Below are positions 8,809 through 16,044 of a stretch of DNA of 64,000 nucleotides, one piece after another. Below the pieces are notes generated by a model, which had not been told where the DNA came from, did not search any database, and saw only the letters and a program-made list of their open reading frames with translations. Origin of the DNA: Pseudomonas canadensis (GTDB taxonomy: Bacteria > Pseudomonadota > Gammaproteobacteria > Pseudomonadales > Pseudomonadaceae); assembly GCF_000503215.1 (NCBI RefSeq), contig NZ_AYTD01000010.1:62001-126000 (forward strand), given 5' to 3'. How positions within the stretch are numbered: position 1 is the stretch's first letter; each line of letters opens with the position of its first letter. The position numbers were made by a program, and so were the translations under genes.

Positions 8809-9579
8809 ATGACTGGTGTTCACACGTCTGCTCAACAGGGTTTTTCGACCCAGGCCGTCACCTACGCCCAAGGTCGGCCGGATTATCCAAGACAACTTAC
8901 GGGCTGGCTCGCCGACACACTGCACATCGACGCGCTGTCCAGTGTGATCGACCTGGGCGCCGGCACTGGCAAATTCACCCGCTTGCTCAGCACCCTGGCG
9001 CCGACCTTGATTGCCGTCGAGCCGGTGGCGGCGATGGGCGCGCAGTTGACCAAGCTGCTGCCCGATGTGCGCCTGGTCAATGGCACGGCTGAATCCATCC
9101 CGCTGCCGGCCGCCAGCGCTGACGCGGTGGTGTGTGCCCAGGCGTTCCACTGGTTCTCCACCGAGGCCGCGCTGGCGGAAATCCATCGCGTGCTCAAGCC
9201 CGGCGGCCGACTGGGCCTGGTGTGGAATGTGCGGGATGAGTCGGTGGATTGGGTCGCCGCCATCACTGACATCATTACTCCGTACGAGGGGGATACGCCG
9301 CGTTTTCATACGGGGCGTTGGCGTGAGGCCTTCACTGGCAAGTATTTTTCCGAGCCTGAAATGACCTGTTTTCCCTACAGTCATGTGGGCAGTCCTCAGG
9401 AGGTGATCATGGATCGCTTTCTCTCCGTGAGCTTTATTGCTGCGCTGCCGGAGGCGTCCAAGGCTGTGGTGACCGCGCAACTGCAGGCACTGATCGACAC
9501 GCATCCTTCACTGAAGGGGCGCGACACCGTGGCCTTTCCGTATCAAACCCAAGCGTATGTCTGTCATCGACTGAGCTAA
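8809..9579 (+). CDS. Class I SAM-dependent methyltransferase
   Basis: Soluble protein of 256 residues with a methyltransferase type 11 fold. The AdoMet motif I is VIDLGAGTGKFTRLL (about residues 47-61), the acidic end of strand 2 is IAVEPV, and post-I motifs are AESIPLPAASADAVVCAQAFHWF and EIHRVLKPGGRLGLVWN. The ATG at 8809 follows a good ribosome site (GAGGAGAG); a TTG at 8803 is less likely. The N-terminal AVTYAQGRPDYP sequence is common in this class of uncharacterised bacterial methyltransferases. The substrate cannot be told. It appears monocistronic, about 90 bases before the TauE/SafE gene. Confidence 0.9.
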   Translation: MTGVHTSAQQGFSTQAVTYAQGRPDYPRQLTGWLADTLHIDALSSVIDLGAGTGKFTRLLSTLAPTLIAVEPVAAMGAQLTKLLPDVRLVNGTAESIPLPAASADAVVCAQAFHWFSTEAALAEIHRVLKPGGRLGLVWNVRDESVDWVAAITDIITPYEGDTPRFHTGRWREAFTGKYFSEPEMTCFPYSHVGSPQEVIMDRFLSVSFIAALPEASKAVVTAQLQALIDTHPSLKGRDTVAFPYQTQAYVCHRLS

Positions 9580-9632
9580 AAGGCATAAAGTCAGATCATA
9601 TTGATATAAGTCGTTATAAGAAAAATCGCTAT

Positions 9633-9662
9633 CCTGCGGCCAGAAATTTATAAGGCCGCAGG
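9633..9662 (+). promoter_or_regulatory. Leader hairpin in front of the TauE/SafE gene
   Basis: CCTGCGGCC (9633-9641) is perfectly complementary to GGCCGCAGG (9654-9662), with a 12-base A+T-rich loop. The stem ends 8 bases before the ATG at 9671, so it covers the place where a ribosome site must lie. Confidence 0.4.
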
Positions 9663-9670
9663 TAGCTGGA

Positions 9671-10456
9671 ATGGATGTGGGTAATTTTGGTTTTGTGGTG
9701 GCGGGCCTGATCGTTGGTTTTATCGTGGGCATGACCGGTGTGGGTGGGGGGTCGCTGATGACCCCGATCCTGTTGTGGTTCGGTATCAACCCGGCCACCG
9801 CCGTGGGCACTGACCTGTTGTATGCCGCCATCACCAAATCCGGTGGCGTGCTGGTGCATAGCAAGAACAAGAATATCGATTGGACCATTACTGGCTGGCT
9901 GACCTTGGGCAGCGTGCCTGCGGTGCTGTTGACCTTGTGGTTTCTGGCCAGTTTGCATACCGACCCTAGCGTGATGAATGCAGTGATCAAGCAGGCGCTT
10001 GGGGTGGTGTTGTTGCTGACTGCATTGGCGATTCTGTTCAAGAAGAGCCTGTTGGGGTTTGCCCAGCGGCATGCGGGAGACAGCTATCACATGAGTCCGC
10101 GCAATTTGAATGCGCTGACGGTGGTGACGGGGGCGATCCTCGGAACCATGGTGGCCCTGACGTCCATTGGTGCGGGTGCGTTGGGGACGGTGGCGTTGTT
10201 TATTTTGTATCCGTTCCTGGCGACGCGGCGGTTGGTGGGGACTGAGATTGCGCATGCTGTGCCGTTGACCCTGGTGGCGGGGTTGGGGCATGCCAGCATG
10301 GGGAATATGGACTGGCATTTGTTGGGTTTTTTGTTGATGGGGTCGTTGCCGGGGATCTATGTGGGTAGCCATATGACGGGCAAACTGCCTGATGGCGTGT
10401 TGCGGCCTTGCTTGGCGGTTATGTTGATGGCCATTGGTTATAAGTTGGCGTTTTGA
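9671..10456 (+). CDS. TauE/SafE family permease (probable sulfite/organosulfonate exporter)
   Basis: Integral membrane protein of 261 residues in the former DUF81 family. It has the repeated glycine-rich half motifs of TauE/SafE (GLIVGFIVGMTGVGGGSLMTPIL near the N-terminus, GTMVALTSIGAGALGTVALFIL in the second half) and about eight hydrophobic segments. Members export sulfite or sulfonated compounds, or import sulfur anions. The sfn sulfur genes just beyond the repeat region fit a sulfur role, but this is inference from context. The upstream 90 bases are A+T-rich and contain a hairpin close to the start. Confidence 0.88.
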   Translation: MDVGNFGFVVAGLIVGFIVGMTGVGGGSLMTPILLWFGINPATAVGTDLLYAAITKSGGVLVHSKNKNIDWTITGWLTLGSVPAVLLTLWFLASLHTDPSVMNAVIKQALGVVLLLTALAILFKKSLLGFAQRHAGDSYHMSPRNLNALTVVTGAILGTMVALTSIGAGALGTVALFILYPFLATRRLVGTEIAHAVPLTLVAGLGHASMGNMDWHLLGFLLMGSLPGIYVGSHMTGKLPDGVLRPCLAVMLMAIGYKLAF

Positions 10457-10460
10457 TTGC

Positions 10461-11224
10461 GGGCATATCCGTTGTTTGGGTGATGGCTGGTATTGGTTCC
10501 GCCCTTACGGCGGGTCACTTTTGAAAAGAGCCCAAAAGTAACCAAAAGGCTCTTGCCCCAACACTCGGCACCTCGCTTAGGCTCGGTGTGCCCTCACTCC
10601 GGCTTGAATCCGTGGGCCGCCGCGATGGGCCATCCTTGGCCCAGCGCGGCTAACCCGGCGTCCTGCCGGGTTACCCACGGATTCAAGCCTGCGTTCGGCC
10701 AGCGTGTTTGACGGGGCGCCTAAGATCAAGAGCGACTCGCTTCGCATCGTAGATACGCGGTCCCTGTAGGAGCCGGCTTGCCGGCGAAAAACGTGAGACC
10801 GCCGCGTTTTGTCTGGTTCCCCCGCATTATCGTTGAAGACCATCGCCGGCAAGAACTAGGCGTCCCCCCGGCTCCTACAGGACCGCGTTTGATTTTGCCT
10901 TTGCTTTACACCACTCAAGCCGGCTGTCAGGCCGCTGTGCTCTTGCTTTTGATCTTGATCTTAGGCGCCCCGTCAAACACGCTGGCCGGAATTCGGCAGG
11001 GATTTGGGGGGTAAACCGGCAGGGATGCCGGTTTAGCCGCCCCGCGCCATGGATGGCGCGTGGCGGCGGCCCCCCAAATCACTGTCGGATTACGGGCACA
11101 CCGAGCCTAGGCGAGGTGCCGAGTGTTGGGGCAAGAGCGCTTTGGTTACTTTCGCGCTTTTCGAAAGTGACCCGCCGTAAGGGCGGAACCATAAGCCGCC
11201 ATCACCTAAATAACGGATATGCCC
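10461..11224. repeat. Composite long inverted repeat with a central REP doublet
   Basis: The left arm (10461 to about 10732) and right arm (about 10938 to 11224) are imperfect inverted copies. The outer ends match (GGGCATATCCGTT at 10461, its complement ending at 11224), as do GGTTCCGCCCTTACGGCGGG and the ACACTCGGCACCTCG segments. The inner ends GGGGCGCCTAAGATCAAGAG and CTTAGGCGCCCCGTCAAACA also match. Inside each arm is a different stem-loop: the left one is built on CTTGAATCCGTGGG, the right one on GATTTGGGGGG. A REP doublet lies in the middle. This 785-base gap holds no gene I can support; the open frames in it are repeat sequence. Confidence 0.85.
10765..10879. repeat. REP doublet with an interrupted right arm
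   Basis: The left arm TGTAGGAGCCGGCTTGCCGG (from 10765) is intact. The right arm reads CGCCGGCAAG (10844-10853), then 14 extra bases (10854-10867), then CCGGCTCCTACA (10868-10879). It lies at the centre of the long composite inverted repeat. Confidence 0.8.
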
Positions 11225-11241
11225 CCAATCAAACCCACAAC

Positions 11242-12474
11242 TCAACCCCGCCCATTCCCAATCTGCCAAACAAACGGCGGCTCCACCCCATTAACCACCC
11301 AATCCCCCACAATCCGAGCCTTATAAATCACCGGATTATGCGACGACACCGTCCGCGCATTCCGCCAATGCCGATCCAGCGCCTTACCCTGCCGCACATC
11401 CGAAGCCCCCAGTGCATTAAACAACTCACTGGTAGCCCGCTGAATCAACCCCGACACCACCACCTGCGCCGTAGCCGACTCAATCTCTGCAGCCACATTG
11501 GCTATACGCTCAGCAGCATCATCCCCCCCAAACCGCGCCAAATACGCCCGTTGCGCCGGCAGCGTCGCCCTCAGCGCACTCGCCTCAGCGGCATACACCA
11601 GCGCCGCCACTTCCCCGACCACCTGTTGAACCTGCGCATCCTGGCTCACATGCGCCGCATTGCCATGGCTGTAGATGCGCTTACGGCTGCGCACCTGATG
11701 CGCCACATCGCGCAAGGCCGCACGCCCAATCCCCGCCAAACTGGCGAGCAACACCAACTGATAGAACGCCGTTTGGTATTTAAACCGGCTGGCAAAGTCG
11801 ATGACGTTTTCCGCATCCACCACCGCGTCGGTAAAACGCGACGTGCCGCTGCCGGTGGTGCGCTGGCCAAAGCCGTCCCAGTCATCGCTGTGTACCACCC
11901 CAGGCTGACGGGCGCGGGTGGCGGCGATCACATCACCACCGGTGTCGCTGCGTTGGGCATACACATCAATCCAGTCGGCAAAGATGCTGCCAGTGCTGTA
12001 GAACTTCTCTCCGTTGAGCTTCCAGCCATCGCCGTCAGGGCTGACCTGGGTGACCACATCGCCGATCGCCACGTTGCCAATCTCGGTCCAGGCGCAGCCG
12101 ACGATATCGCCGTCCACGAACCGCTTGAACCACAGATCCCGGCCGGCACTGGGCGGGGCGTTCAGACGATCTTCAGCAAATGCAAAGTGCCCGCGCAGGG
12201 CCTGGGGTACGTTGGAATCGGCTTCGGCCAATTCGATCAGCAGTTCAAACAGCTGCGGCAGGGAAGCACCGCCGCCGCCATATTCCACCGGCACGCGTAC
12301 TGCGCCAAAGCCTGCTTCCTTGAGCCACTGGATCGGTTCATGGGGCAGGGTGCGCGACTGTTCGCGTTCTACAGCGCCGTCGGCGATGCGTTGGAAGATC
12401 GGGCGAAAGCGCGCGGCCAAGGTCGAATAGTCGACGCCAGTGGACAGCGGGTTGATGACGTGTTGTTCGGTCAT
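11242..12474 (-). CDS. Acyl-CoA dehydrogenase-like flavoprotein, SfnC/DszC-like
   Basis: Flavin-dependent oxidoreductase of 410 residues with the acyl-CoA dehydrogenase fold: N-terminal helical domain (FGAVRVPVEYGGGGASLPQL), central beta domain (GDIVGCAWTEIG...WKLNGEKFYSTGSIFADW), C-terminal helical domain ending in HWRNARTVSSHNP. The H-W-R-N-A-R-T signature is typical of DszC/SfnB/SfnC-type members that act with reduced flavin in sulfur acquisition rather than on acyl-CoA. The divergent neighbour is sfnG, which supports an SfnC-like role in sulfone use. The ATG at 12474 (MTEQHVI, with AGGA upstream) is preferred over the TTG at 12480. The exact substrate is not shown by the sequence. Confidence 0.85.
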   Translation of the reverse strand: MTEQHVINPLSTGVDYSTLAARFRPIFQRIADGAVEREQSRTLPHEPIQWLKEAGFGAVRVPVEYGGGGASLPQLFELLIELAEADSNVPQALRGHFAFAEDRLNAPPSAGRDLWFKRFVDGDIVGCAWTEIGNVAIGDVVTQVSPDGDGWKLNGEKFYSTGSIFADWIDVYAQRSDTGGDVIAATRARQPGVVHSDDWDGFGQRTTGSGTSRFTDAVVDAENVIDFASRFKYQTAFYQLVLLASLAGIGRAALRDVAHQVRSRKRIYSHGNAAHVSQDAQVQQVVGEVAALVYAAEASALRATLPAQRAYLARFGGDDAAERIANVAAEIESATAQVVVSGLIQRATSELFNALGASDVRQGKALDRHWRNARTVSSHNPVIYKARIVGDWVVNGVEPPFVWQIGNGRG

Positions 12475-12568
12475 GGGCAAGGTTCCTGGGCAGTGATCAA
12501 TGCAGGGGAGATTGCATACTCCGTGCCGGGTATCGGCGCCCGTATTTACGGGCCAAAGCGCTCAGCCA

Positions 12569-12586
12569 CTGTTGCCCTGGCAACAG
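12569..12586. promoter_or_regulatory. Perfect palindrome, candidate activator site upstream of sfnG
   Basis: CTGTTGCC at 12569-12576 and GGCAACAG at 12579-12586 form an 8-base perfect inverted repeat with a 2-base spacer. It lies about 90-105 bases upstream of the sigma-54 type promoter of sfnG, where enhancer-binding activators usually bind. Confidence 0.4.
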
Positions 12587-12673
12587 CTGATCGACAAACC
12601 CGTACACTCTGCGACATCGACGCCCGCACGCGGTATTGCGTGCAACGCCCCTGGCCCGGGCGTTTTCACGGCC

Positions 12674-12689
12674 TGGCACGCTTGCTGCT
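12674..12689 (+). promoter_or_regulatory. Sigma-54 type promoter of sfnG
   Basis: TGGCACGCTTGCTGCT matches the -24/-12 consensus TGGCACG-N4-TTGCW at all but one position. GG (12675-12676) and GC (12687-12688) are exactly 10 bases apart. It lies 41 bases before the sfnG start. SfnR, the known activator of sfnG in P. putida, is a sigma-54-dependent regulator. Confidence 0.7.
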
Positions 12690-12729
12690 CAAGCCCTGGG
12701 TACATCCCCTTTGTGCGAGGAAACGCGAG

Positions 12730-13854
12730 ATGAGTCAGCAAGCCGTGAAATTTGCCTACTGGGTGCCCAACGTCAGTGGTGGGTTAGTGGTCAGTAAGAT
12801 CGAACAACGTACCCACTGGGGCATCGACTACAACCGCAAACTGGCGCAACTGGCGGAGGCCGCCGGCTTCGAATACGGCCTCACCCAGATCCGCTTCACC
12901 GCGGGCTACGGTGCCGAAAACCAGCATGAGTCCGTGGCATTCAGCCATGCGCTGCTGGCCGCGACCACCACGCTCAAGGTGATCGCCGCGATCCTGCCAG
13001 GCCCCTGGCAACCGGCGTTGGCGGCCAAGCAACTGGCGACTATCGACCAGCTCACCAACGGCCGTATCGCAGTGAATATCGTCAGCGGCTGGTTCAAGGG
13101 CGAGTTCCAGGCCATCGGCGAACACTGGCTGGAGCACGATGAGCGTTATCGCCGTTCCGAAGAGTTCATCCGCGCCCTCAAAGGCATCTGGACCCAGGAT
13201 GAGTTCACCTTCAAGGGCGACTTCTACCGCTTCAACAACTACACCCTCAAGCCCAAGCCACTGGGCCAACCGGAGGTGTTCCAGGGCGGCAGCTCGCGGG
13301 CCGCGCGGGACATGGCGGCGCGGGTGTCGGACTGGTACTTCACCAACGGCAACACCCCGGAAGGCATCAAGGCCCAGGTCGATGACATTCGCGCGAAAGC
13401 GGCGGCGAACAACCATTCGGTCAAAGTCGGCGTCAACGCCTTCGTGATCGCCCGCGACACCGAGGAAGAAGCCCGCGCCGTGCTCGCGGAGATCATCGAC
13501 AAGGCCGACCCGGAGGCGGTGAATGCCTTTGGCGATGCAGCGAAGCAAGCGGGCAAGGCATCGCCGGAAGGCGAGGGCAACTGGGCCAAGTCCAGCTTTG
13601 AAGACCTGGTGCAGTACAACGATGGCTTCAAGACCAACCTGATCGGCACGCCCCAACAGATTGCCGAGCGCATCGTCGCGCTCAAGGCGGTGGGGGTGGA
13701 CCTGGTGCTGGCGGGGTTCCTGCACTTCCAGGAAGAAGTCGAGTACTTCGGCAAGCGTGTGTTGCCACTGGTGCGCGAGCTGGAAGCCAAGACCACTGTA
13801 GGAGCGAGCTTGCTCGCGAAAAACGTCAACGATGACGCGAGACTCCTGGTTTAA
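12730..13854 (+). CDS. sfnG: Dimethylsulfone monooxygenase SfnG
   Basis: FMNH2-dependent monooxygenase of the luciferase-like (SsuD-type) family that converts dimethylsulfone to methanesulfinate during sulfate starvation. The start MSQQAVKFAYWVPNVSGGLVV and the segments QIRFTAGYGAENQHES, GRIAVNIVSGWFKGEF and FQGGSSRAARDMAARVSDWYFTNGN match SfnG as I remember it along the whole length. The product is 374 residues; the last 19 or so (from residue 356) are encoded by one arm and the spacer of a REP doublet, so the native end is probably near residue 355. The ATG at 12730 is chosen over a long upstream frame that crosses the divergent gene. Expression probably needs sigma-54. Confidence 0.95.
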   Translation: MSQQAVKFAYWVPNVSGGLVVSKIEQRTHWGIDYNRKLAQLAEAAGFEYGLTQIRFTAGYGAENQHESVAFSHALLAATTTLKVIAAILPGPWQPALAAKQLATIDQLTNGRIAVNIVSGWFKGEFQAIGEHWLEHDERYRRSEEFIRALKGIWTQDEFTFKGDFYRFNNYTLKPKPLGQPEVFQGGSSRAARDMAARVSDWYFTNGNTPEGIKAQVDDIRAKAAANNHSVKVGVNAFVIARDTEEEARAVLAEIIDKADPEAVNAFGDAAKQAGKASPEGEGNWAKSSFEDLVQYNDGFKTNLIGTPQQIAERIVALKAVGVDLVLAGFLHFQEEVEYFGKRVLPLVRELEAKTTVGASLLAKNVNDDARLLV

Positions 13855-13896
13855 CGCGGCGTCTGGTGGATCTTCGCGAGCAAGCTCGCTCCTACA
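13797..13896. repeat. REP doublet (GCGAGC type) overlapping two gene ends
   Basis: The arms at 13797-13820 (TGTAGGAGCGAGCTTGCTCG...) and 13873-13896 are perfectly inverted. The left arm is translated as the C-terminus of sfnG, and the right arm supplies the TAG stop codon of the convergent GNAT gene. Confidence 0.9.
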
Positions 13897-14356
13897 GGAT
13901 GCTGAGTCTGGACAAGGTCTTTTCTAACCGAAGGGCGGCGGTGTGGTCTTCGTAATAGGCGTCGATCAGGGCAAAGCGCCGATAACCGTTGCGCTCATAA
14001 AGGCTGAGAGCGTCGGGGTTGTCGGTGCGTACTTCCAGGCGTAGGCGCGTGCAACCCTGTGCCACGGCGAAAGCTTCAACGCGGCTCAGCAACTGTTTGC
14101 CCAGCCCCGTGCCACGCGCAGGTTCGGTAACGGCGATGGAATACAGACGCGCCAACGAGGTGCCACGGCGCAACAGCACCAGCGCATAACCGAGCAATTG
14201 CCCGTCATTGTCCGCCACCAGCAACTGGCCATGGGCGCGGCTGACCATCCACTGGAAACTGCGCTGTGACAGCCGGTCAGTGGTGAAGCAGTGCTGTTCC
14301 AGTGCCACTAATCCGGGCACATCCAAGAGGGTTGCAACGCGAAAGCAAAGAGCCAT
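13892..14356 (-). CDS. GNAT family N-acetyltransferase (RimI-like)
   Basis: Acetyl-CoA-dependent acyltransferase of 154 residues. The fold motifs are clear: LYSIAVTEPARGTGLGKQLLSRVEAFAVAQG (motif A, R-G-x-G-x-G type acetyl-CoA loop) and LRLEVRTDNPDALSLYERNGYRRF (motif B, typical of RimI-like enzymes). It is divergent from the RimK-like ligase gene, with 94 bases between starts. The final codons are CTG-TAG, and the TAG belongs to the right arm of a REP element (TGTAGG), so the original 3' end may have been altered. The substrate is unknown; a protein N-terminus or small amine is usual. Confidence 0.88.
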   Translation of the reverse strand: MALCFRVATLLDVPGLVALEQHCFTTDRLSQRSFQWMVSRAHGQLLVADNDGQLLGYALVLLRRGTSLARLYSIAVTEPARGTGLGKQLLSRVEAFAVAQGCTRLRLEVRTDNPDALSLYERNGYRRFALIDAYYEDHTAALRLEKTLSRLSIL

Positions 14357-14450
14357 ATGACCGCCGTAAAAGTTGCGTAACGAAACGGGACTTCTCTAAA
14401 AGATCGTGCTTAATAGAAAAGGTCGAGTTCTCTAAAGCGGATCAAATATT

Positions 14451-16037
14451 ATGTCGGCGGTACAAGGTCATTGGCGTGAAGTATCCGAGCAAACCCTCGC
14501 GGCGACAATAACTAATAAAAGTTATTTTTGCGCACCACCGAAAGCTAGCAGTCAAGTCGTGATCATTGTCGAGCGCAAGGAAGATTGGGCCTCCTACTTT
14601 CCCAGCGAAGACATCGTCACCGCCCAGGAATACCTGGAACAGACCCGTGAAAACGAGAGTGGCAAGCGCGTACAGGTGATCAACCTGTGCCGCAGCTACA
14701 AGTACCTGGGGCACGGTTATTACTGCTCGCTGCTGGCCGAAGCCCGCGGGCACAAGGTGATTCCGTCGGTGCGCACCATCAGCGAACTGACGAAGAAGTC
14801 GCTGTACGGCCTGGCCTTGGACGACCTGGATAAAACCCTCGATAAAGCCTTGAGTCATCATCTTTACAGCAATACCGAAGGCTTTACCCTAACACTTTAT
14901 TTTGGTCGGACCAATATAGAGCCGTTGCAAGATTTGGCCCGTCAGTTGTTTGAAGCCTTTCCGTGCCCGATCTTGTTAGTTGATTTTAAAAAGAATAACG
15001 GTTGGCATATTGAAGGCGTTAAATCGGGCGTGCTGCACAAGTTGCGCGACGATCAGGAAGATCAATTCGCCCACGCGCTGGACAACTTCAGCCGCAAGAT
15101 CTGGCGCCAGCCGCGTTCACGTCGCCTGGCCCGTTATGACCTGGCCATCCTGCACGACCCTCAAGAGCAATTGCCGCCTTCCAATGCCAAGGCCCTGGAT
15201 AATTTCATCCGCGTTGGCAAGGGCCTGGGCATCGATGTGGAACTGATCGAGCGCAAGGACTATTCGCGCCTGGCCGAATACGACGCCTTGCTGATCCGCG
15301 AGACCACCAGCGTCGATAACCACACCTACCGCTTCGCCAAGAAAGCCGAAAGCGAAGGCCTGGTGGTGATGGACGACCCGGCGTCAATCCTGCGCTGCAC
15401 CAACAAGGTCTACCTCACCGACCTGCTCAACAGTCACCAACTGGGCATGCCCGCCACCGAAATCCTCTACAAGGAGCGACCGGAAGACTTCGAACGGGTC
15501 GGCGAGCGTCTGGGATTCCCGCTGGTGCTGAAGATCCCCGACGGCTGTTTTTCCCGCGGCGTGATCAAGGTCGAAAGCCAGGAAGCCTTGCTCAAGGCCA
15601 CTGCCGAGTTGTTCGAACATTCGGTGCTGTTGCTGGCCCAGGAGTTCTTCTACACCGAGTACGACTGGCGCATCGGCATCCTTAATCGCAAGCCGATCTT
15701 TGCCTGCCAGTACTTCATGTCCAAGGGCCACTGGCAGATCTACAACCACAAGGCCATCGGCCAGGACATCAACGGTGAATGCCGTACCCTGGCGGTCCAT
15801 GAAGCGCCCAAGGCGGTGGTGGAGCTGGCCGTGAAGACCGCCAACCTGATCGGCGATGGTCTCTACGGCGTCGACCTCAAGCAGTCCGGCGACAAGGTGG
15901 TGGTGATCGAAGTCAACGACAACCCGAACCTGGACGCAGGTATCGAAGATGCCTATTTGCAGGACGATCTGTATGGGCTGGTGCTGGAGGAGTTTGTGCG
16001 GCGCCTGGAGTTGAAGCGTCAGGGCCAGGTCTGGTGA
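14451..16037 (+). CDS. RimK-family ATP-grasp ligase with N-terminal RLAN-type domain
   Basis: Large RimK-like protein of 528 residues. The N-terminal half (about residues 35-210: VVIIVERKEDWASYFPSEDI...VINLCRSYKYLGHGYYCSLLAEARGH) is the RimK-like N-terminal domain. The C-terminal half (about 290-510) is ATP-grasp, with LRCTNKVYLTDLL, FPLVLKIPDGCFSRGV, LLLAQEFFYTEYDWRIGILN and the metal-binding VIEVNDNPNLDAGIED. Such enzymes form peptide-like bonds at the expense of ATP; this one is much longer than the ribosomal protein S6 ligase RimK (about 300 residues) and should not be given that name. It lies 7 bases from the CorA-like gene. Substrate unknown. Confidence 0.9.
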   Translation: MSAVQGHWREVSEQTLAATITNKSYFCAPPKASSQVVIIVERKEDWASYFPSEDIVTAQEYLEQTRENESGKRVQVINLCRSYKYLGHGYYCSLLAEARGHKVIPSVRTISELTKKSLYGLALDDLDKTLDKALSHHLYSNTEGFTLTLYFGRTNIEPLQDLARQLFEAFPCPILLVDFKKNNGWHIEGVKSGVLHKLRDDQEDQFAHALDNFSRKIWRQPRSRRLARYDLAILHDPQEQLPPSNAKALDNFIRVGKGLGIDVELIERKDYSRLAEYDALLIRETTSVDNHTYRFAKKAESEGLVVMDDPASILRCTNKVYLTDLLNSHQLGMPATEILYKERPEDFERVGERLGFPLVLKIPDGCFSRGVIKVESQEALLKATAELFEHSVLLLAQEFFYTEYDWRIGILNRKPIFACQYFMSKGHWQIYNHKAIGQDINGECRTLAVHEAPKAVVELAVKTANLIGDGLYGVDLKQSGDKVVVIEVNDNPNLDAGIEDAYLQDDLYGLVLEEFVRRLELKRQGQVW

Positions 16038-16044
16038 CCCGGCG

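Noticed and set aside
10493..11014. Small open frames in the composite repeat, which could be called hypothetical proteins
   Set aside because: They consist of repeat and REP sequence on both arms; there is no ribosome site and no protein-like composition.
11053..12729. A long N-terminal extension in frame with sfnG
   Set aside because: It runs antisense through the SfnC-like gene and repeat DNA; SfnG has its normal start at 12730.
14392..14436. Direct repeat TTCTCTAAA (14392-14400 and 14428-14436) before the RimK-like gene
   Set aside because: It is a nine-base A+T-rich repeat occurring twice; too short to call an operator without comparison.
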